Below are positions 1 to 8,986 of a stretch of 64,000 nt of DNA, one piece after another. The translations under genes and the position numbers were made by a program. This DNA comes from Nitrogeniibacter aestuarii (GTDB lineage: Bacteria; Pseudomonadota; Gammaproteobacteria; Burkholderiales; Rhodocyclaceae), in the NCBI RefSeq assembly GCF_017309585.1, contig NZ_CP071321.1:4614512-4678511 (forward strand), in the 5' to 3' direction. The notes under the pieces were generated by a model. The model was not told the origin of the DNA. It did no database searches and worked only from the letters and a program-made list of their open reading frames with translations. Position 1 is the stretch's first letter. Every line of letters starts with the position of its first letter.

Positions 1-329
1 GCTGAGCATGTGCCGTCAAGGGCGACCGAATGGATTCAAAACATGAGAGCGCTGCTCACACCCTTTGCGGTTTGTTCGCCAAAACCTGAGTCGCCAAGGA
101 CGACGATGACGTTCCCGAGATAGCTATTCACCGTCGAACGATGACAGTAGTAGCAACGCGATGATTCGCTCATACCGCGCCATCGGGATCGACCTGCAGG
201 CAACCCGGGCGATCGCCCGACTCCGGTAATCATCGGTTCATCCGCCACTGATCCCGGATTCTGCTTCGCTGCTTCCGGGCTGCGGCTTCAAACCAAACGT
301 TCCGGGAATGTCCGTGCCAAAATCCCTCC
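1..329. other. Left-edge stretch without a supported gene
   Basis: No coding region is convincing here. A 70-codon minus-strand frame (36–248) is open, but it has no recognisable domain and no clear ribosome binding site. The last part before pxpB is ordinary high-GC sequence and probably holds the pxpB promoter, although I cannot point to hexamers. Confidence 0.4.
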
Positions 330-1061
330 ATGCGCATTCTCGACCTCGGCGACACCGCCTTCACCGTTGAATTTGGCGACCGGATCGATCCGGCGCTGCA
401 GGCGCAGGTCAATGCGCTCGATGCCGCGCTGAGCGCGGCGGCCGGGGCGGGGCACTTGCCCGGGCTGATCGAGTGGGTGCCGACGTTTCGGTCGTTGACG
501 GTGATTCTTGATCCGGTTGTCGCGGATCGCACGGCCATCGAAGCGTTGGTTCGCGACTGTCTCAGCCGCCACCATGACACCCAAAGCACACCCGTCCGCC
601 AATGGCGCCTTCCCGTCATCTATGGCGGTGAAAGCGGCCCCGATCTCGTCTCCGTGGCTCAGGCCGCCGGGCTGACGCCGGACGAGGTGATCGCCCGTCA
701 CACGGCACAGGATTATGTGGTTTACATGCTCGGCTTTCTGCCGGGCTTTCCGTTCATGGGCGATGTGCCCAGCGCGCTGCGCTTGCCCCGGCGTGCCGAG
801 CCACGGGTTCGGGTGCCGGCGGGGAGCGTGGCCATCGCCAATGCGATGACGGCCATCTATCCGTGGGAGAGCCCCGGGGGCTGGCATCTGCTCGGGCGCT
901 GTCCGGCGCCGCTGTTCGACCCGGCACGCGAGGTGCCGGCCTTGCTGGCGGCTGGCGATCGGGTGGGGTTCGAGGCGGTGAGCGCAACCGACATGGCGGA
1001 CATCGAGGCGGATCTGGCCGCAGGGCGGCTGGACCCGCAGGACTGGTTGGTGTCGTCATGA
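330..1061 (+). CDS. pxpB: 5-oxoprolinase subunit PxpB (KipI family)
   Basis: The 243-residue product matches the KipI/PxpB family. PxpB, with PxpC and PxpA, forms the ATP-dependent bacterial 5-oxoprolinase, which opens pyroglutamate to glutamate in the cytoplasm. The N-terminus starts directly into the family fold (MRILDLGDTAFTVEFG), and the family signature GFLPGFPFMG is present at about residues 137–146. The length is usual for the family. It is the first gene of a three-gene operon: its TGA overlaps the ATG of pxpC by four bases. In Bacillus the homologue KipI was first described as an inhibitor of the kinase KinA, but the pxpBCA order here points to the oxoprolinase role. Confidence 0.93.
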   Translation: MRILDLGDTAFTVEFGDRIDPALQAQVNALDAALSAAAGAGHLPGLIEWVPTFRSLTVILDPVVADRTAIEALVRDCLSRHHDTQSTPVRQWRLPVIYGGESGPDLVSVAQAAGLTPDEVIARHTAQDYVVYMLGFLPGFPFMGDVPSALRLPRRAEPRVRVPAGSVAIANAMTAIYPWESPGGWHLLGRCPAPLFDPAREVPALLAAGDRVGFEAVSATDMADIEADLAAGRLDPQDWLVSS

Positions 1062-2110
1062 GCCAGCTCACGGTCCTGTCTCCCGGCGTGATGAGCACGA
1101 TCCAGGATGTCGGTCGCCGAGGCTGGCGACGGGCCGGCGTGCCCTGGTCCGGCGCGCTCGACGCGGCCTTGCTGGCGCTGGCCAACGCGCTGGTCGGCAA
1201 TGCGCTCGATGCGCCGGCCATCGAATGCCTGGACGGCGGCCTCAAGCTGGGCGCGACCGATGGGCCGGTGATGGTGTCCATTGCGGGTGACGCCAGCATC
1301 GACCGCATCGACCAAGGCGGCGCGGTGTCGTCCATGGCCCCCTGGCGCAGCCATGTGCTGGCTCCCGGAGAGCAGCTGCGGCTGCGGGACACCGGCGACC
1401 GCCGGGTGTGCATGATTGGCGTCGCCGGCCTCTCGCTGGCCCCGGTGCTGGGCAGTTGTGCCACCTATGCCCGCGCCCACCTGGGCGGCTTTGACGGTCG
1501 CGCGCTCGCGGCTGGCGACCGCCTGCCTGCGGCGGATGCAGCGGGCCCCATCCGCCTGCTGCCATCGCCGCCGACGGTCTCGAACACGCCGATCCGGGTG
1601 GTGCCCGGACCGCAGTCGGACCATTTCACCGGCGCGGCGCGCGAGCGCTTTGTCTCGCAGACCTGGCAGGTGAGCCCCGAGGCCGACCGCATGGGCCTGC
1701 GCCTGGCGGGCGAGGCGCTCGCCCATGTGGATGCCGCGCATCGCGAAATCGTCTCCGACGCCGTCGTACCCGGCGCCATCCAGGTGCCGGGCAACGGCCT
1801 GCCCATCGTGCTGCTGGCCGACAGCCAGACCGCCGGCGGCTACCCGAAGATCGGCACGGTGATCTCTGCCGATCTGGGGCGCATGGGCACGCTCAAACCG
1901 GGCACCCAGGTGCACTTTGAATGGATCGGCGTCGACGCCGCCATCGAGGCCGCCCGCGTGGCCGCGGCCCAGCGCGCCACGCTGATTTCCGGCATCCGCA
2001 GCGTGCGCGACGATTCAGTGGTGGACCTGGACGCCCTCTACGGCAACAATCTGCTCAGCGGCATGGTCAATGCGTTGAATCCGGACACGGGAGACAAGTC
2101 AGACGCATGA
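1058..2110 (+). CDS. pxpC: 5-oxoprolinase subunit PxpC (KipA family)
   Basis: This is a 350-residue protein of the biotin-dependent carboxylase-like/KipA family, the partner of PxpB in pyroglutamate hydrolysis. The family opening is visible (LTVLSPGVMSTIQDVGRRGW), as is the later stretch around PGPQSDHF that the family shares. The frame stays open upstream to 863, but the ATG at 1058 is preferred. It overlaps the pxpB stop as ATGA, and the homologous sequence begins there. The 3' end overlaps pxpA in the same way, which implies translational coupling of all three subunits. Confidence 0.93.
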   Translation: MSQLTVLSPGVMSTIQDVGRRGWRRAGVPWSGALDAALLALANALVGNALDAPAIECLDGGLKLGATDGPVMVSIAGDASIDRIDQGGAVSSMAPWRSHVLAPGEQLRLRDTGDRRVCMIGVAGLSLAPVLGSCATYARAHLGGFDGRALAAGDRLPAADAAGPIRLLPSPPTVSNTPIRVVPGPQSDHFTGAARERFVSQTWQVSPEADRMGLRLAGEALAHVDAAHREIVSDAVVPGAIQVPGNGLPIVLLADSQTAGGYPKIGTVISADLGRMGTLKPGTQVHFEWIGVDAAIEAARVAAAQRATLISGIRSVRDDSVVDLDALYGNNLLSGMVNALNPDTGDKSDA

Positions 2111-2871
2111 AACTGAATCTCAACGCCGATCTGGGCGAATCCTTCGGTGCCTGGACCATGGGGGACGATGCGGCCCTGCTGCCCATCGTCGATTCGGCCA
2201 ACATCGCCTGCGGTTTTCATGCGGGCGACCCCAAGGTGATGCGCGACACGGTGCGCGCTGCGATCGCGTCAGATACCAGCATCGGCGCCCACCCGGCCTA
2301 CCCGGATCTGCAGGGCTTCGGCCGCCGGCCCATGCGCATGGCGCCGGCCGAACTGGAAGCGACGATCATCTATCAGCTTGCCGCCCTGGCCGGCATGGCC
2401 CGCACCGAGGGCGGCATGCTCACCCATGTGAAGCCCCATGGCGCCCTCAACAACCAGGCCTGCGAAGATCCGGCACTGGCCAAGTGCGTTGCGCGCTCGG
2501 TGCGCGACTTTGACCGCGACCTCATCCTGCTCGCCCCGGCGCGCTCTGCACTGGTCCAGGCGGGTGAAGAGGCAGGGCTGTTGGTGGCCTGCGAGATTTT
2601 TGCCGACCGTGCCTACACCGACGAGGGCCACCTGGTGCCGCGCAGTCAGCCGGGCGCGGTGCTGCATAACCCGGCGGTGTGCATCGACCATGTCCGCCGC
2701 ATGCTCGACGCCGGCGGCATCGTTTCCCACCACGGCAAGACCCTGGCGAGCCCGATTCACAGCATTTGCGTGCACGGCGACAACCCGGACGCGGTGGACA
2801 TGGCGCGTGCCTTGCGCGCCGCCCTGACGGCGGACGGCCACCTGTTTGCCCCCCTGCCCGAGATGGTCTGA
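2107..2871 (+). CDS. pxpA: 5-oxoprolinase subunit PxpA (LamB/YcsF family)
   Basis: The 254-residue LamB/YcsF-family protein is the third 5-oxoprolinase subunit. The N-terminus carries the hallmark NADLGESFG, followed by ANIACGFHAGDP and a GAHPAYPDLQGFGRR segment, all typical of the family. The ATG at 2107 overlaps the pxpC stop by four bases and starts exactly at the conserved LNLNADLGE, so longer upstream frames are rejected. With pxpB and pxpC it makes a complete pyroglutamate-scavenging operon. No dedicated transporter gene lies beside it. Confidence 0.95.
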   Translation: MKLNLNADLGESFGAWTMGDDAALLPIVDSANIACGFHAGDPKVMRDTVRAAIASDTSIGAHPAYPDLQGFGRRPMRMAPAELEATIIYQLAALAGMARTEGGMLTHVKPHGALNNQACEDPALAKCVARSVRDFDRDLILLAPARSALVQAGEEAGLLVACEIFADRAYTDEGHLVPRSQPGAVLHNPAVCIDHVRRMLDAGGIVSHHGKTLASPIHSICVHGDNPDAVDMARALRAALTADGHLFAPLPEMV

Positions 2872-2904
2872 GCGCGGGTCGGTCAGGGTCGCCCGGCCCC
2901 GCGT

Positions 2905-4521
2905 TCAGGCATGATCGGCGGGGCGCGCAAGACAGCCCTGCAGTTCATTGGCAAAGCCCAGACCGGCCTCGGTGTAGATGTTGAAGGTGTGGTCGACACC
3001 CAGGGCCTTGAGCGCCTCTTCCTCATCCCGGTATTTGGTGGTCGCGGCAATACGGCCGGCGTAACCCATGTCCCGCAGACGTCGGGCGGCGTTGAGGTTG
3101 GCGGTATGTGCCGGCAGCGCCAGCAGCACCCATTCGAGACCGTCGAGCAGCGCCGGCGCACGGGTCCAGAAATCCGGGTTGGTGGCGTCCCCGTTGACCA
3201 CCTGACGCCCTTCGCTCGTGTGGCGTGTCACCTTGCCGGCATCGATCTCGACCCCGGCCAGCGCATCCGGGTAGCTGTCCTGAATGGCGTCATAGGCCGC
3301 CGTGCCCATGCGCCCCATGCCGAACACCACCACCTTGACGTGGGCCAGATCGAGATTCTCCTCGCCCGGCAGGCGCTCGGCATGCTCGAAGCGCTTGAGC
3401 AGGGGGCGCCAGCGCAGGTAGAGCGCGTCGCGGACGCTCATGAGCGGCGCGCAGAGCATGAAGGAGAGGGACACCACCACCGCAAACACCGCCAGCCAGG
3501 CGTCCGGCAAGGCACCCGAGGTGGCGGCCATGGCGCCGATGATCAGCCCGAACTCGCTGTAGTTGGCGAGGTTGAGCGACGTGCGCCACGACGTGCTGGC
3601 CCTGAGCCTGAAGCGGCTGAACAGACCGAAATACAGGGCGACCTTGACCGGCAGCACCAGAATGAACAGCAGCGCCACCAGGACCTCGCTCCAGCTGGGC
3701 AGCGCGGTCATGCCCACACTCAGGAAGAAGCCGACCAGAAACAGCTCCTTGAAGCCGAGCAAGGCCTTGGCCAGCTCGTTGGCCTTGGGGTGATTGGCCA
3801 GCAGCATGCCGAACACCAGCGCCCCCACGTCTTCCTTGATGCCCACCAGCTCGAACACCGCCGCCCCGACCAGGGCCAGGGTAAAGCCGAACAGGATCAG
3901 CAGTTCGCCGTGGCCGACGCGTTCGAGCACCCGGAACAGCAGGTGGCGGGCCGGGATCAGCGCCAGGAGCGCGATGGTCCAGACCGACGGCAGCTTGCCC
4001 AGGGAGATGGCCATGAACACGACGGCGGCGATGTCCTGGATGACCAGCACCCCGATGGCCACGCGACCGTGCATGGCATTGGTCGCCCCGAGTTCGTCCA
4101 GGACCTTGACCGCGAACACCGTGCTCGAAAACGACAGGGCAAAGCCGATCAGCAAGGCCGTGGGCAGATCGAGCCCGGCCAGCAGCGGCAGCCCGGTGGC
4201 CGCCAGCAGGCCAGCCACTGCCGCGATCAGGAGCGTCGTCAGCCCCATGTGGGCGATACCCACGCCCCAGACCACCGGCTCGGCCAGCGACCGGAGCCGC
4301 AGTTTCAACCCGATGGAAAAGAGCAGCAAGGTAATGCCCAGATCCGCCACCGCGCTGAGGAACTCGCCGCCCCGCGCACCGAACAGGTTGAGCACGAAAC
4401 CGGCCCCCAGAAAGCCCACCAGCGGCGGCATGCCGACTGCCTTGACCCCCAGACCGCAGGCAAAGGCAATCGCGATCCAGAGCGGGTCACTGTAGTGGAT
4501 GGAAAGCAGCTGCGGGTCCAT
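2905..4521 (-). CDS. KefB/YbaL-type cation:proton antiporter with RCK N domain
   Basis: The 538-residue integral membrane protein belongs to the CPA2 monovalent cation:proton antiporters. The first 380 residues or so are a run of hydrophobic segments, with the family sequence GALVFGMLLANHP near residue 235. The C-terminal part (about 395–520) is a TrkA-N/RCK NAD-binding fold that begins VVVFGMGRMG and contains DATNPDFW. It resembles YbaL/KefB, which move K+ or Na+ against protons, but the ion is not readable from sequence. It converges on pxpA with a gap of about 33 bases and is probably monocistronic. Confidence 0.85.
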   Translation of the reverse strand: MDPQLLSIHYSDPLWIAIAFACGLGVKAVGMPPLVGFLGAGFVLNLFGARGGEFLSAVADLGITLLLFSIGLKLRLRSLAEPVVWGVGIAHMGLTTLLIAAVAGLLAATGLPLLAGLDLPTALLIGFALSFSSTVFAVKVLDELGATNAMHGRVAIGVLVIQDIAAVVFMAISLGKLPSVWTIALLALIPARHLLFRVLERVGHGELLILFGFTLALVGAAVFELVGIKEDVGALVFGMLLANHPKANELAKALLGFKELFLVGFFLSVGMTALPSWSEVLVALLFILVLPVKVALYFGLFSRFRLRASTSWRTSLNLANYSEFGLIIGAMAATSGALPDAWLAVFAVVVSLSFMLCAPLMSVRDALYLRWRPLLKRFEHAERLPGEENLDLAHVKVVVFGMGRMGTAAYDAIQDSYPDALAGVEIDAGKVTRHTSEGRQVVNGDATNPDFWTRAPALLDGLEWVLLALPAHTANLNAARRLRDMGYAGRIAATTKYRDEEEALKALGVDHTFNIYTEAGLGFANELQGCLARPADHA

Positions 4522-4748
4522 GAACTCGGTTCGGCGTGGTGAAACGTCTCGCCAGTGTTCGGGAACTCGCGGGCCGGGTCAATCGGACGGGCGGTCACAC
4601 CCGCCCACGCATCGTGACACTCGCACGGTGGACAGATGGGCCGGGCATCGCGCAGCATGGTCGTACCCGTGCAGAATGCGGCTTCGTCCTTGCGCCCCGA
4701 CCGCCCTGACTGCACAGCTTCAACGAACCCGTACGGAGTCGACACCGC

Positions 4749-5768
4749 ATGCCCATCTTGACCGTCCTGATCCTCTCCGTCATGGCACTGGGAAGTGGCA
4801 CTGCCGCCGCCGAGGCACCGCCCGGGCCGCCAGTGACTTCGCCCCTGGCGGACACGCGCTGGTTCCTCGTCGATTTCCAGTCCATGGACGATACCCAGGG
4901 CCGCAGCGAGAACCCGCAACCGCTGGCCTACACCATGGCCCTTGGCGCCGATGGCCGCGCCACCCTCAAGCTCGACTGCAACCGCGCCCGCGGGCCATGG
5001 GCCTCACAACCGGCGGGCGACGGTGCCACCGGCAACTTCACCCTCGGCCCGCTCGGCGTCACCCGGGCCCTGTGCCCCGATGACACCCTGGGGCCGAAAC
5101 TGGCCCGGGACGCCCAGTCCATCCGGGGCTACCGGCTCAAGGACGACCGCCTGCACCTCTCGCTCATGGCCGATGGCGGCATCTACACCTGGGCGCCGCT
5201 TCAGTATCCGAGTTTCGACTGCGAGCGTGCCGACAGCGCCGCGACCGAACTCATCTGCACCGACGCCACACTGGCCGCACTGGATCGAGAACTGGCGCGC
5301 CTCTACGCGCGGGCACTCAAGACACCGGCCATGCCGCAGCCGGCGCGCAAAACCCTGATCGCGACCCAGCGCGGCTGGATCAAGGGCCGGGACGACTGCT
5401 GGAAGGCCGACGACCTGCGCCAGTGCGTGCTCGCCAGCATGCTCATGCGCATTCACGAACTGCGCCCCCTCGGCGTCCCGGAGCGTGCGGGCACGGACGA
5501 CATCAGCACCGCCCCCTTTCTCCTCGACTGCAACGACGCGCAGATCAACGCCTCGGTCATCTTCGTGACCGCATCGCAGCCGTATGCCTACCTGCAATGG
5601 AACACGGAAGGTATTGCAATGACAGCGACGCCGGTGGCATCGGGCAGCCGATACGCGGGCCGCTTTCTGGACACGCCGGTCTCGCTCTGGACCAAGGGAC
5701 GCGAGGCGGTGGTAGAACATGGCAACACCCCGGCGCGAACATGCCGGCTCAATTCACAGGAGCACTGA
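4749..5768 (+). CDS. Secreted META–LprI–MliC fusion protein
   Basis: The product has 339 residues with an N-terminal signal peptide ending near ALGSGTAAAEA. Three modules follow. Residues 30–150 resemble a META/HslJ domain (opening TRWFLVDFQS). Residues 155–235 resemble LprI/DUF1311, with paired cysteines, a CTDATLAALDRELARLY stretch and the W-x-RDDCW region. Residues 255–335 resemble MliC, the membrane-bound C-type lysozyme inhibitor, with ASGSRY and WTKGREAVV followed by a late cysteine. LprI and MliC folds both inhibit lysozyme in other bacteria, so a periplasmic anti-lysozyme role is plausible. The META part suggests an envelope role. A small lipoprotein gene follows after one base, probably in the same transcript. 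Confidence 0.75.
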   Translation: MPILTVLILSVMALGSGTAAAEAPPGPPVTSPLADTRWFLVDFQSMDDTQGRSENPQPLAYTMALGADGRATLKLDCNRARGPWASQPAGDGATGNFTLGPLGVTRALCPDDTLGPKLARDAQSIRGYRLKDDRLHLSLMADGGIYTWAPLQYPSFDCERADSAATELICTDATLAALDRELARLYARALKTPAMPQPARKTLIATQRGWIKGRDDCWKADDLRQCVLASMLMRIHELRPLGVPERAGTDDISTAPFLLDCNDAQINASVIFVTASQPYAYLQWNTEGIAMTATPVASGSRYAGRFLDTPVSLWTKGREAVVEHGNTPARTCRLNSQEH

Positions 5769-5769
5769 C

Positions 5770-5988
5770 ATGCAACGGCACCTCTTCTGGCTGATCGCGA
5801 TCAGCAGCATGACCCTCACCGCCTGCGGCGTCGGCGAATCCGGCACGGCGGCCGCCACGGCCGCCGCGGCCAAGGCCCGTGAGGCCGAACAGGCCCAGCG
5901 CCAGATGCAAGACATCAAGTCCCAGCTTCACTCGGCCGAAGCACTGCAGCGGGACCGCGACAAGGCCCTGGAGGCCGCCGGCCGCTGA
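5770..5988 (+). CDS. Small lipoprotein with charged helix
   Basis: This 72-residue product starts at the ATG immediately after the preceding stop. A short signal peptide ends in the lipobox LTAC, so the cysteine near residue 19 should be lipidated. The rest is an alanine-rich, then charged helix (AKAREAEQAQRQMQD) of coiled-coil character. I do not recognise a family. The tight spacing with the META–LprI–MliC gene suggests co-transcription and a shared envelope role, which is inference. Confidence 0.65.
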   Translation: MQRHLFWLIAISSMTLTACGVGESGTAAATAAAAKAREAEQAQRQMQDIKSQLHSAEALQRDRDKALEAAGR

Positions 5989-6071
5989 GCAGGGCCACCA
6001 TCCTTGGGCGCTGACCCGGTGTTGTGCTAAATTCTCGAGATTTTAAGCGTTCACGCTTCGAGGACACGCCC

Positions 6072-7088
6072 ATGGCAGCGCAGATCAGACTCACCGTGCT
6101 CGACCAGAGCCCCATCCATCCGGTCGAGACCGCGCCGGGCTGCGCCAACGCCGGCCAGATGTCCATCGCGCTGGCCAAAGCCTGCGACCCGCTCGGCTAT
6201 CACCGCTACTGGGTGGCCGAGCACCACAACAGCCCGCAGTTCGCCGGCCCGAGCCCCGAAATTCTCGTCGCCAGCATTGCCAGCGCCACCACGCGCATGC
6301 GGGTGGGCAGCGGCGGCGTGATGCTGAGCCATTACAGCCCCTACAAGGTAGCCGAGGTGTTCAATATGCTCGCCGCCCTGTTTCCGGACCGCATCGATCT
6401 GGGCATCGGCCGCGCCCCCGGCGGCGACATGCTGGCCTCCTCCGCCATGGCCTGGCCGGGCCCGCCGCTCGACCCCGGCCACTACCCGGCCCAGGCGGCC
6501 ACGCTCAAGGGCCTGCTCGAAGGCAATCTGCCCGCCGATCACCCCTGGTCAGCCCTGCACATCAGCCCCACCATCGATACGCCGCCGCAACTGTGGATGC
6601 TTGGCTCCGGTGGCGGAAGCGCCGCGCTGGCGGGCCAGCTGGGCATGAACCTGGCCCTGGCCCGCTTCATTTCCCCCGACCACTGCCATCCCGGGATCTT
6701 CGAGGCGCATGACCGGGGCTGGCAGGACGCCGGCCACACCGGCAAGCCGAAGCGCATGCTCGCCATCGCCGGGTTCTGCGCGGACACCCTCGAAGAGGCC
6801 AGACTCCTGGCCGGCACCGCCGTCTACCGCAAGATGATGATGCAGGCCGGCGGCCAGGATGGGCTGCTCTCACCCGAGGCGGTGCAGGACCAGCGCAAGC
6901 GCTTCTCGCCCTCCGAGGAGGCCACCTACCGCCATATCGAGTCGGGCTACACCATCGGCGCGCCGGCGCAGTGCCGCGATGAAATCGAGACACTGGCCAC
7001 GGCCTTCGGCACCGACGAGATCGCCGTGGTCACGGTCACCCACGACTTTGGCGCGCGGGTGAAGAGTTACGAGCTGCTGGCCGCGTGA
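6072..7088 (+). CDS. Luciferase-like (LLM class) flavin-dependent monooxygenase
   Basis: This 338-residue TIM-barrel flavoenzyme belongs to the bacterial luciferase superfamily, probably the MsnO8-type subgroup. Visible family sequence includes LDQSPI at the start, HRYWVAEHHN near residue 50, GSGGVMLSHYSP near 82 and DLGIGRAPGGD near 118. Such enzymes use reduced FMN and oxygen, but the substrate cannot be read from sequence. The frame opens at 6024, but the ATG at 6072 is chosen because homologous sequence begins there (MAAQIRLTVLDQSP). The 3' end overlaps the convergent receiver gene by 22 bases. Confidence 0.85.
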   Translation: MAAQIRLTVLDQSPIHPVETAPGCANAGQMSIALAKACDPLGYHRYWVAEHHNSPQFAGPSPEILVASIASATTRMRVGSGGVMLSHYSPYKVAEVFNMLAALFPDRIDLGIGRAPGGDMLASSAMAWPGPPLDPGHYPAQAATLKGLLEGNLPADHPWSALHISPTIDTPPQLWMLGSGGGSAALAGQLGMNLALARFISPDHCHPGIFEAHDRGWQDAGHTGKPKRMLAIAGFCADTLEEARLLAGTAVYRKMMMQAGGQDGLLSPEAVQDQRKRFSPSEEATYRHIESGYTIGAPAQCRDEIETLATAFGTDEIAVVTVTHDFGARVKSYELLAA

Positions 7089-7495
7089 GGCAGGGCCCAG
7101 CCGTCCCAGCGCGGCACCGCCCGCCGGACATGGCCCAGTCCTGAGAAGGCGCGATACAGGTCAGCCAGCCGAAACGGCTTGGGTACGACGGCATTGATGC
7201 CCACCCGGGCCAGTTCGCGCATCACGCGTTGCTCGGGCGACAGAGGGATGACCACCACCGGCGTACGGATGCCGTACTCGCGCAGGGCGCGTACGAACTG
7301 ACCGCCGTGCATGAGCGGCATCTGCGCGTCGGTCACGATCACATCGAAGAAATTGCCTGGCTGACAGCAGATCGCCAGTGCGATCTGGCCGTTGCCGGTA
7401 TGAATCACGTCAAAGCCGAAATCACGGCCCACATCGGCAACGATCTTGCGCACCGCAGACACATCGTCTACCACCAACATCCGTTTGGGTCTCAT
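7067..7495 (-). CDS. Stand-alone response-regulator receiver protein
   Basis: The 142-residue product is a single CheY-like receiver domain with no output domain. The acidic pocket (MLVVDDV, residues 6–12), the phospho-acceptor aspartate in VIVTDAQMP and the conserved lysine in VVPKPF are all present. A short C-terminal tail has no motif. No histidine kinase is adjacent, so its partner is unknown. The gene overlaps the end of the monooxygenase gene on the opposite strand. Confidence 0.85.
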   Translation of the reverse strand: MRPKRMLVVDDVSAVRKIVADVGRDFGFDVIHTGNGQIALAICCQPGNFFDVIVTDAQMPLMHGGQFVRALREYGIRTPVVVIPLSPEQRVMRELARVGINAVVPKPFRLADLYRAFSGLGHVRRAVPRWDGWALPHAASSS

Positions 7496-7604
7496 GCTGC
7501 TTTGTCTTGCTGTTGTTCTTGTTGCAGCAGTTATCGACGTTTGCGGCCCGGATCTTGATGTTATTTGTCATATTTTTCAATGACATATCATTTACTGGTT
7601 TAGT

Positions 7605-7964
7605 CTATCCATCATGCATTGGCGCTGGCGATACGCCCGTTCGAGGCACCTTCGTCCAGGCAGTCGCGACCCCGTTATGCGCGATGAACACCATTGCCTC
7701 GAACGGCGGCGCAGAAATTCGTACTTCACCACTGAGCACTCTGGCTTCGACACGCTCGACCGCGCTTCTGCGATCCATCAGCTCAGGGGGCACGTCCTCG
7801 AATTGCACGTACACCAAGTCAGAACTGATGACGGAATCGATTAAGGCCAACACGACGTCCGATTTGAGGCACCGGCCATCATGCACGTTGATCCACTCGT
7901 GGTCTTCCGAATACACGGCGTAGCCCATCTCGAACATGATGTCTTGAACTGAGTCGTCGTTCAT
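7605..7964 (-). CDS. Hypothetical protein, 119 aa
   Basis: I do not recognise this protein. The ATG at 7964 (MNDDSVQDIMFEMGYAVY) is preferred over an upstream start at 8003 because the longer form would overlap srkA. The protein is acidic and soluble, without signal peptide or membrane segment. It ends in a loosely conserved-looking stretch, APPFEAMVFIAHNG. GC content is lower than in its neighbours. It could be the distal gene of the terC–srkA transcript, but a 35-base gap leaves this open. Confidence 0.5.
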   Translation of the reverse strand: MNDDSVQDIMFEMGYAVYSEDHEWINVHDGRCLKSDVVLALIDSVISSDLVYVQFEDVPPELMDRRSAVERVEARVLSGEVRISAPPFEAMVFIAHNGVATAWTKVPRTGVSPAPMHDG

Positions 7965-7999
7965 GGGTCTGGGTCCGATACTCAAACGGGCACGATGCG

Positions 8000-8986
8000 T
8001 CACACCAGCGGCGGTTCATCCATCAGCGCGATCTGCTCGCGCAGGTTGAGGATGTGATCCTGCCAGTAGCGCGGGCTGTCGAACCAGCTGAAGGCATGGG
8101 GAAAGGCCGGGTCTTCCCAGCGCTGGGCGATCCAGGCGGCGTAGTGGATGAGGCGCAGGGTGCGCAGGGCTTCGGCCAGGTGTTTTTCGGCCGGGTTGAA
8201 GTCGCGGAACTGGCGGTAGCCTTCCATCACCACCTCGAACTGACGGCGTTGGAGATCGCCCTCGCCGGTGAGCAGCATCCACAGATCCTGCATGGCCGGG
8301 GCCATTCGGGCGTCGTCGAAGTCCACGAAGTGCGGGCCTTCGGGCGTCCACAACACGTTGCCACCGTGGCAGTCGCCATGCACCCGCAGCATCTCCACCG
8401 GGCCGGCCCGGTCGTAACAGCGGGCCACGCCCTCCAGCGCCTGATCGACCACACTCTTCCAGCTCGTCTCAAGCTCCATGGGGATGAAGGGCGTCTTCAG
8501 CAGCAGATCCCGCGCCTGCGAGCCGTAAGTCACCGGGTCGATACTCGGGCGTGACTCGAAGGGCTTGAGCGCGCCCACAGCGTGGATACGGGCCATGAAG
8601 CGGCCCATCCAGCGCAGCACTTCTTCGTCCTCCAGTTCCGGCGCGCGACCGCCCCGACGCGGAAACACGGCAATCCGGAAACCGCCGGCTTCGTTCAGGG
8701 TCTTGCCCTGCAGGCGCATGGGGGTAACGACCGGAATTTCGCGTTCTTCCAGTTCGAGCAGGAAGGCGTGCTCTTCCTCGATGGCCGCGTCGGTCCAGCG
8801 GCCCGGCCGGTAGAACTTGGCAATCACCGGCGGGCCGTCCTCCACACCCACCTGATAGACCCGGTTCTCGTAGCTGTTGAGGGCCATCACGCCGCCGTCG
8901 CAGGGCAGGCCGATGGCCTCAAGGGCGTCGAGCAGCGCGTCCGGCGTGAGGCTGGCGAAGGGGGTGGTATTCACTGCTTGGGTCAT
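8000..8986 (-). CDS. srkA: Stress-response serine/threonine kinase SrkA (YihE family)
   Basis: The 328-residue phosphotransferase is of the APH/YihE type. The N-terminal lobe has SYENRVYQVG and the lysine in PVIAKFYRPGRW. The catalytic loop HGDCHGGNVLW and the DFDDA metal-binding motif are both intact, around residues 205–228. SrkA of E. coli is a cytoplasmic protein kinase that counters programmed death under envelope stress. The start at 8986 forms an ATGA overlap with the terC stop, so the two genes are translationally coupled. Longer upstream frames merely run back through terC. Confidence 0.88.
   Translation of the reverse strand: MTQAVNTTPFASLTPDALLDALEAIGLPCDGGVMALNSYENRVYQVGVEDGPPVIAKFYRPGRWTDAAIEEEHAFLLELEEREIPVVTPMRLQGKTLNEAGGFRIAVFPRRGGRAPELEDEEVLRWMGRFMARIHAVGALKPFESRPSIDPVTYGSQARDLLLKTPFIPMELETSWKSVVDQALEGVARCYDRAGPVEMLRVHGDCHGGNVLWTPEGPHFVDFDDARMAPAMQDLWMLLTGEGDLQRRQFEVVMEGYRQFRDFNPAEKHLAEALRTLRLIHYAAWIAQRWEDPAFPHAFSWFDSPRYWQDHILNLREQIALMDEPPLV

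Noticed and set aside
36..248. Possible 70-codon gene at the left edge
   Set aside because: There is no domain, no ribosome binding site and no supporting neighbour.
2911..4542. A 543-codon open frame on the plus strand
   Set aside because: It is the antisense of the KefB-like antiporter gene. The product is a low-complexity string rich in R, Q, H and G with no domain, as expected for GC-rich antisense.
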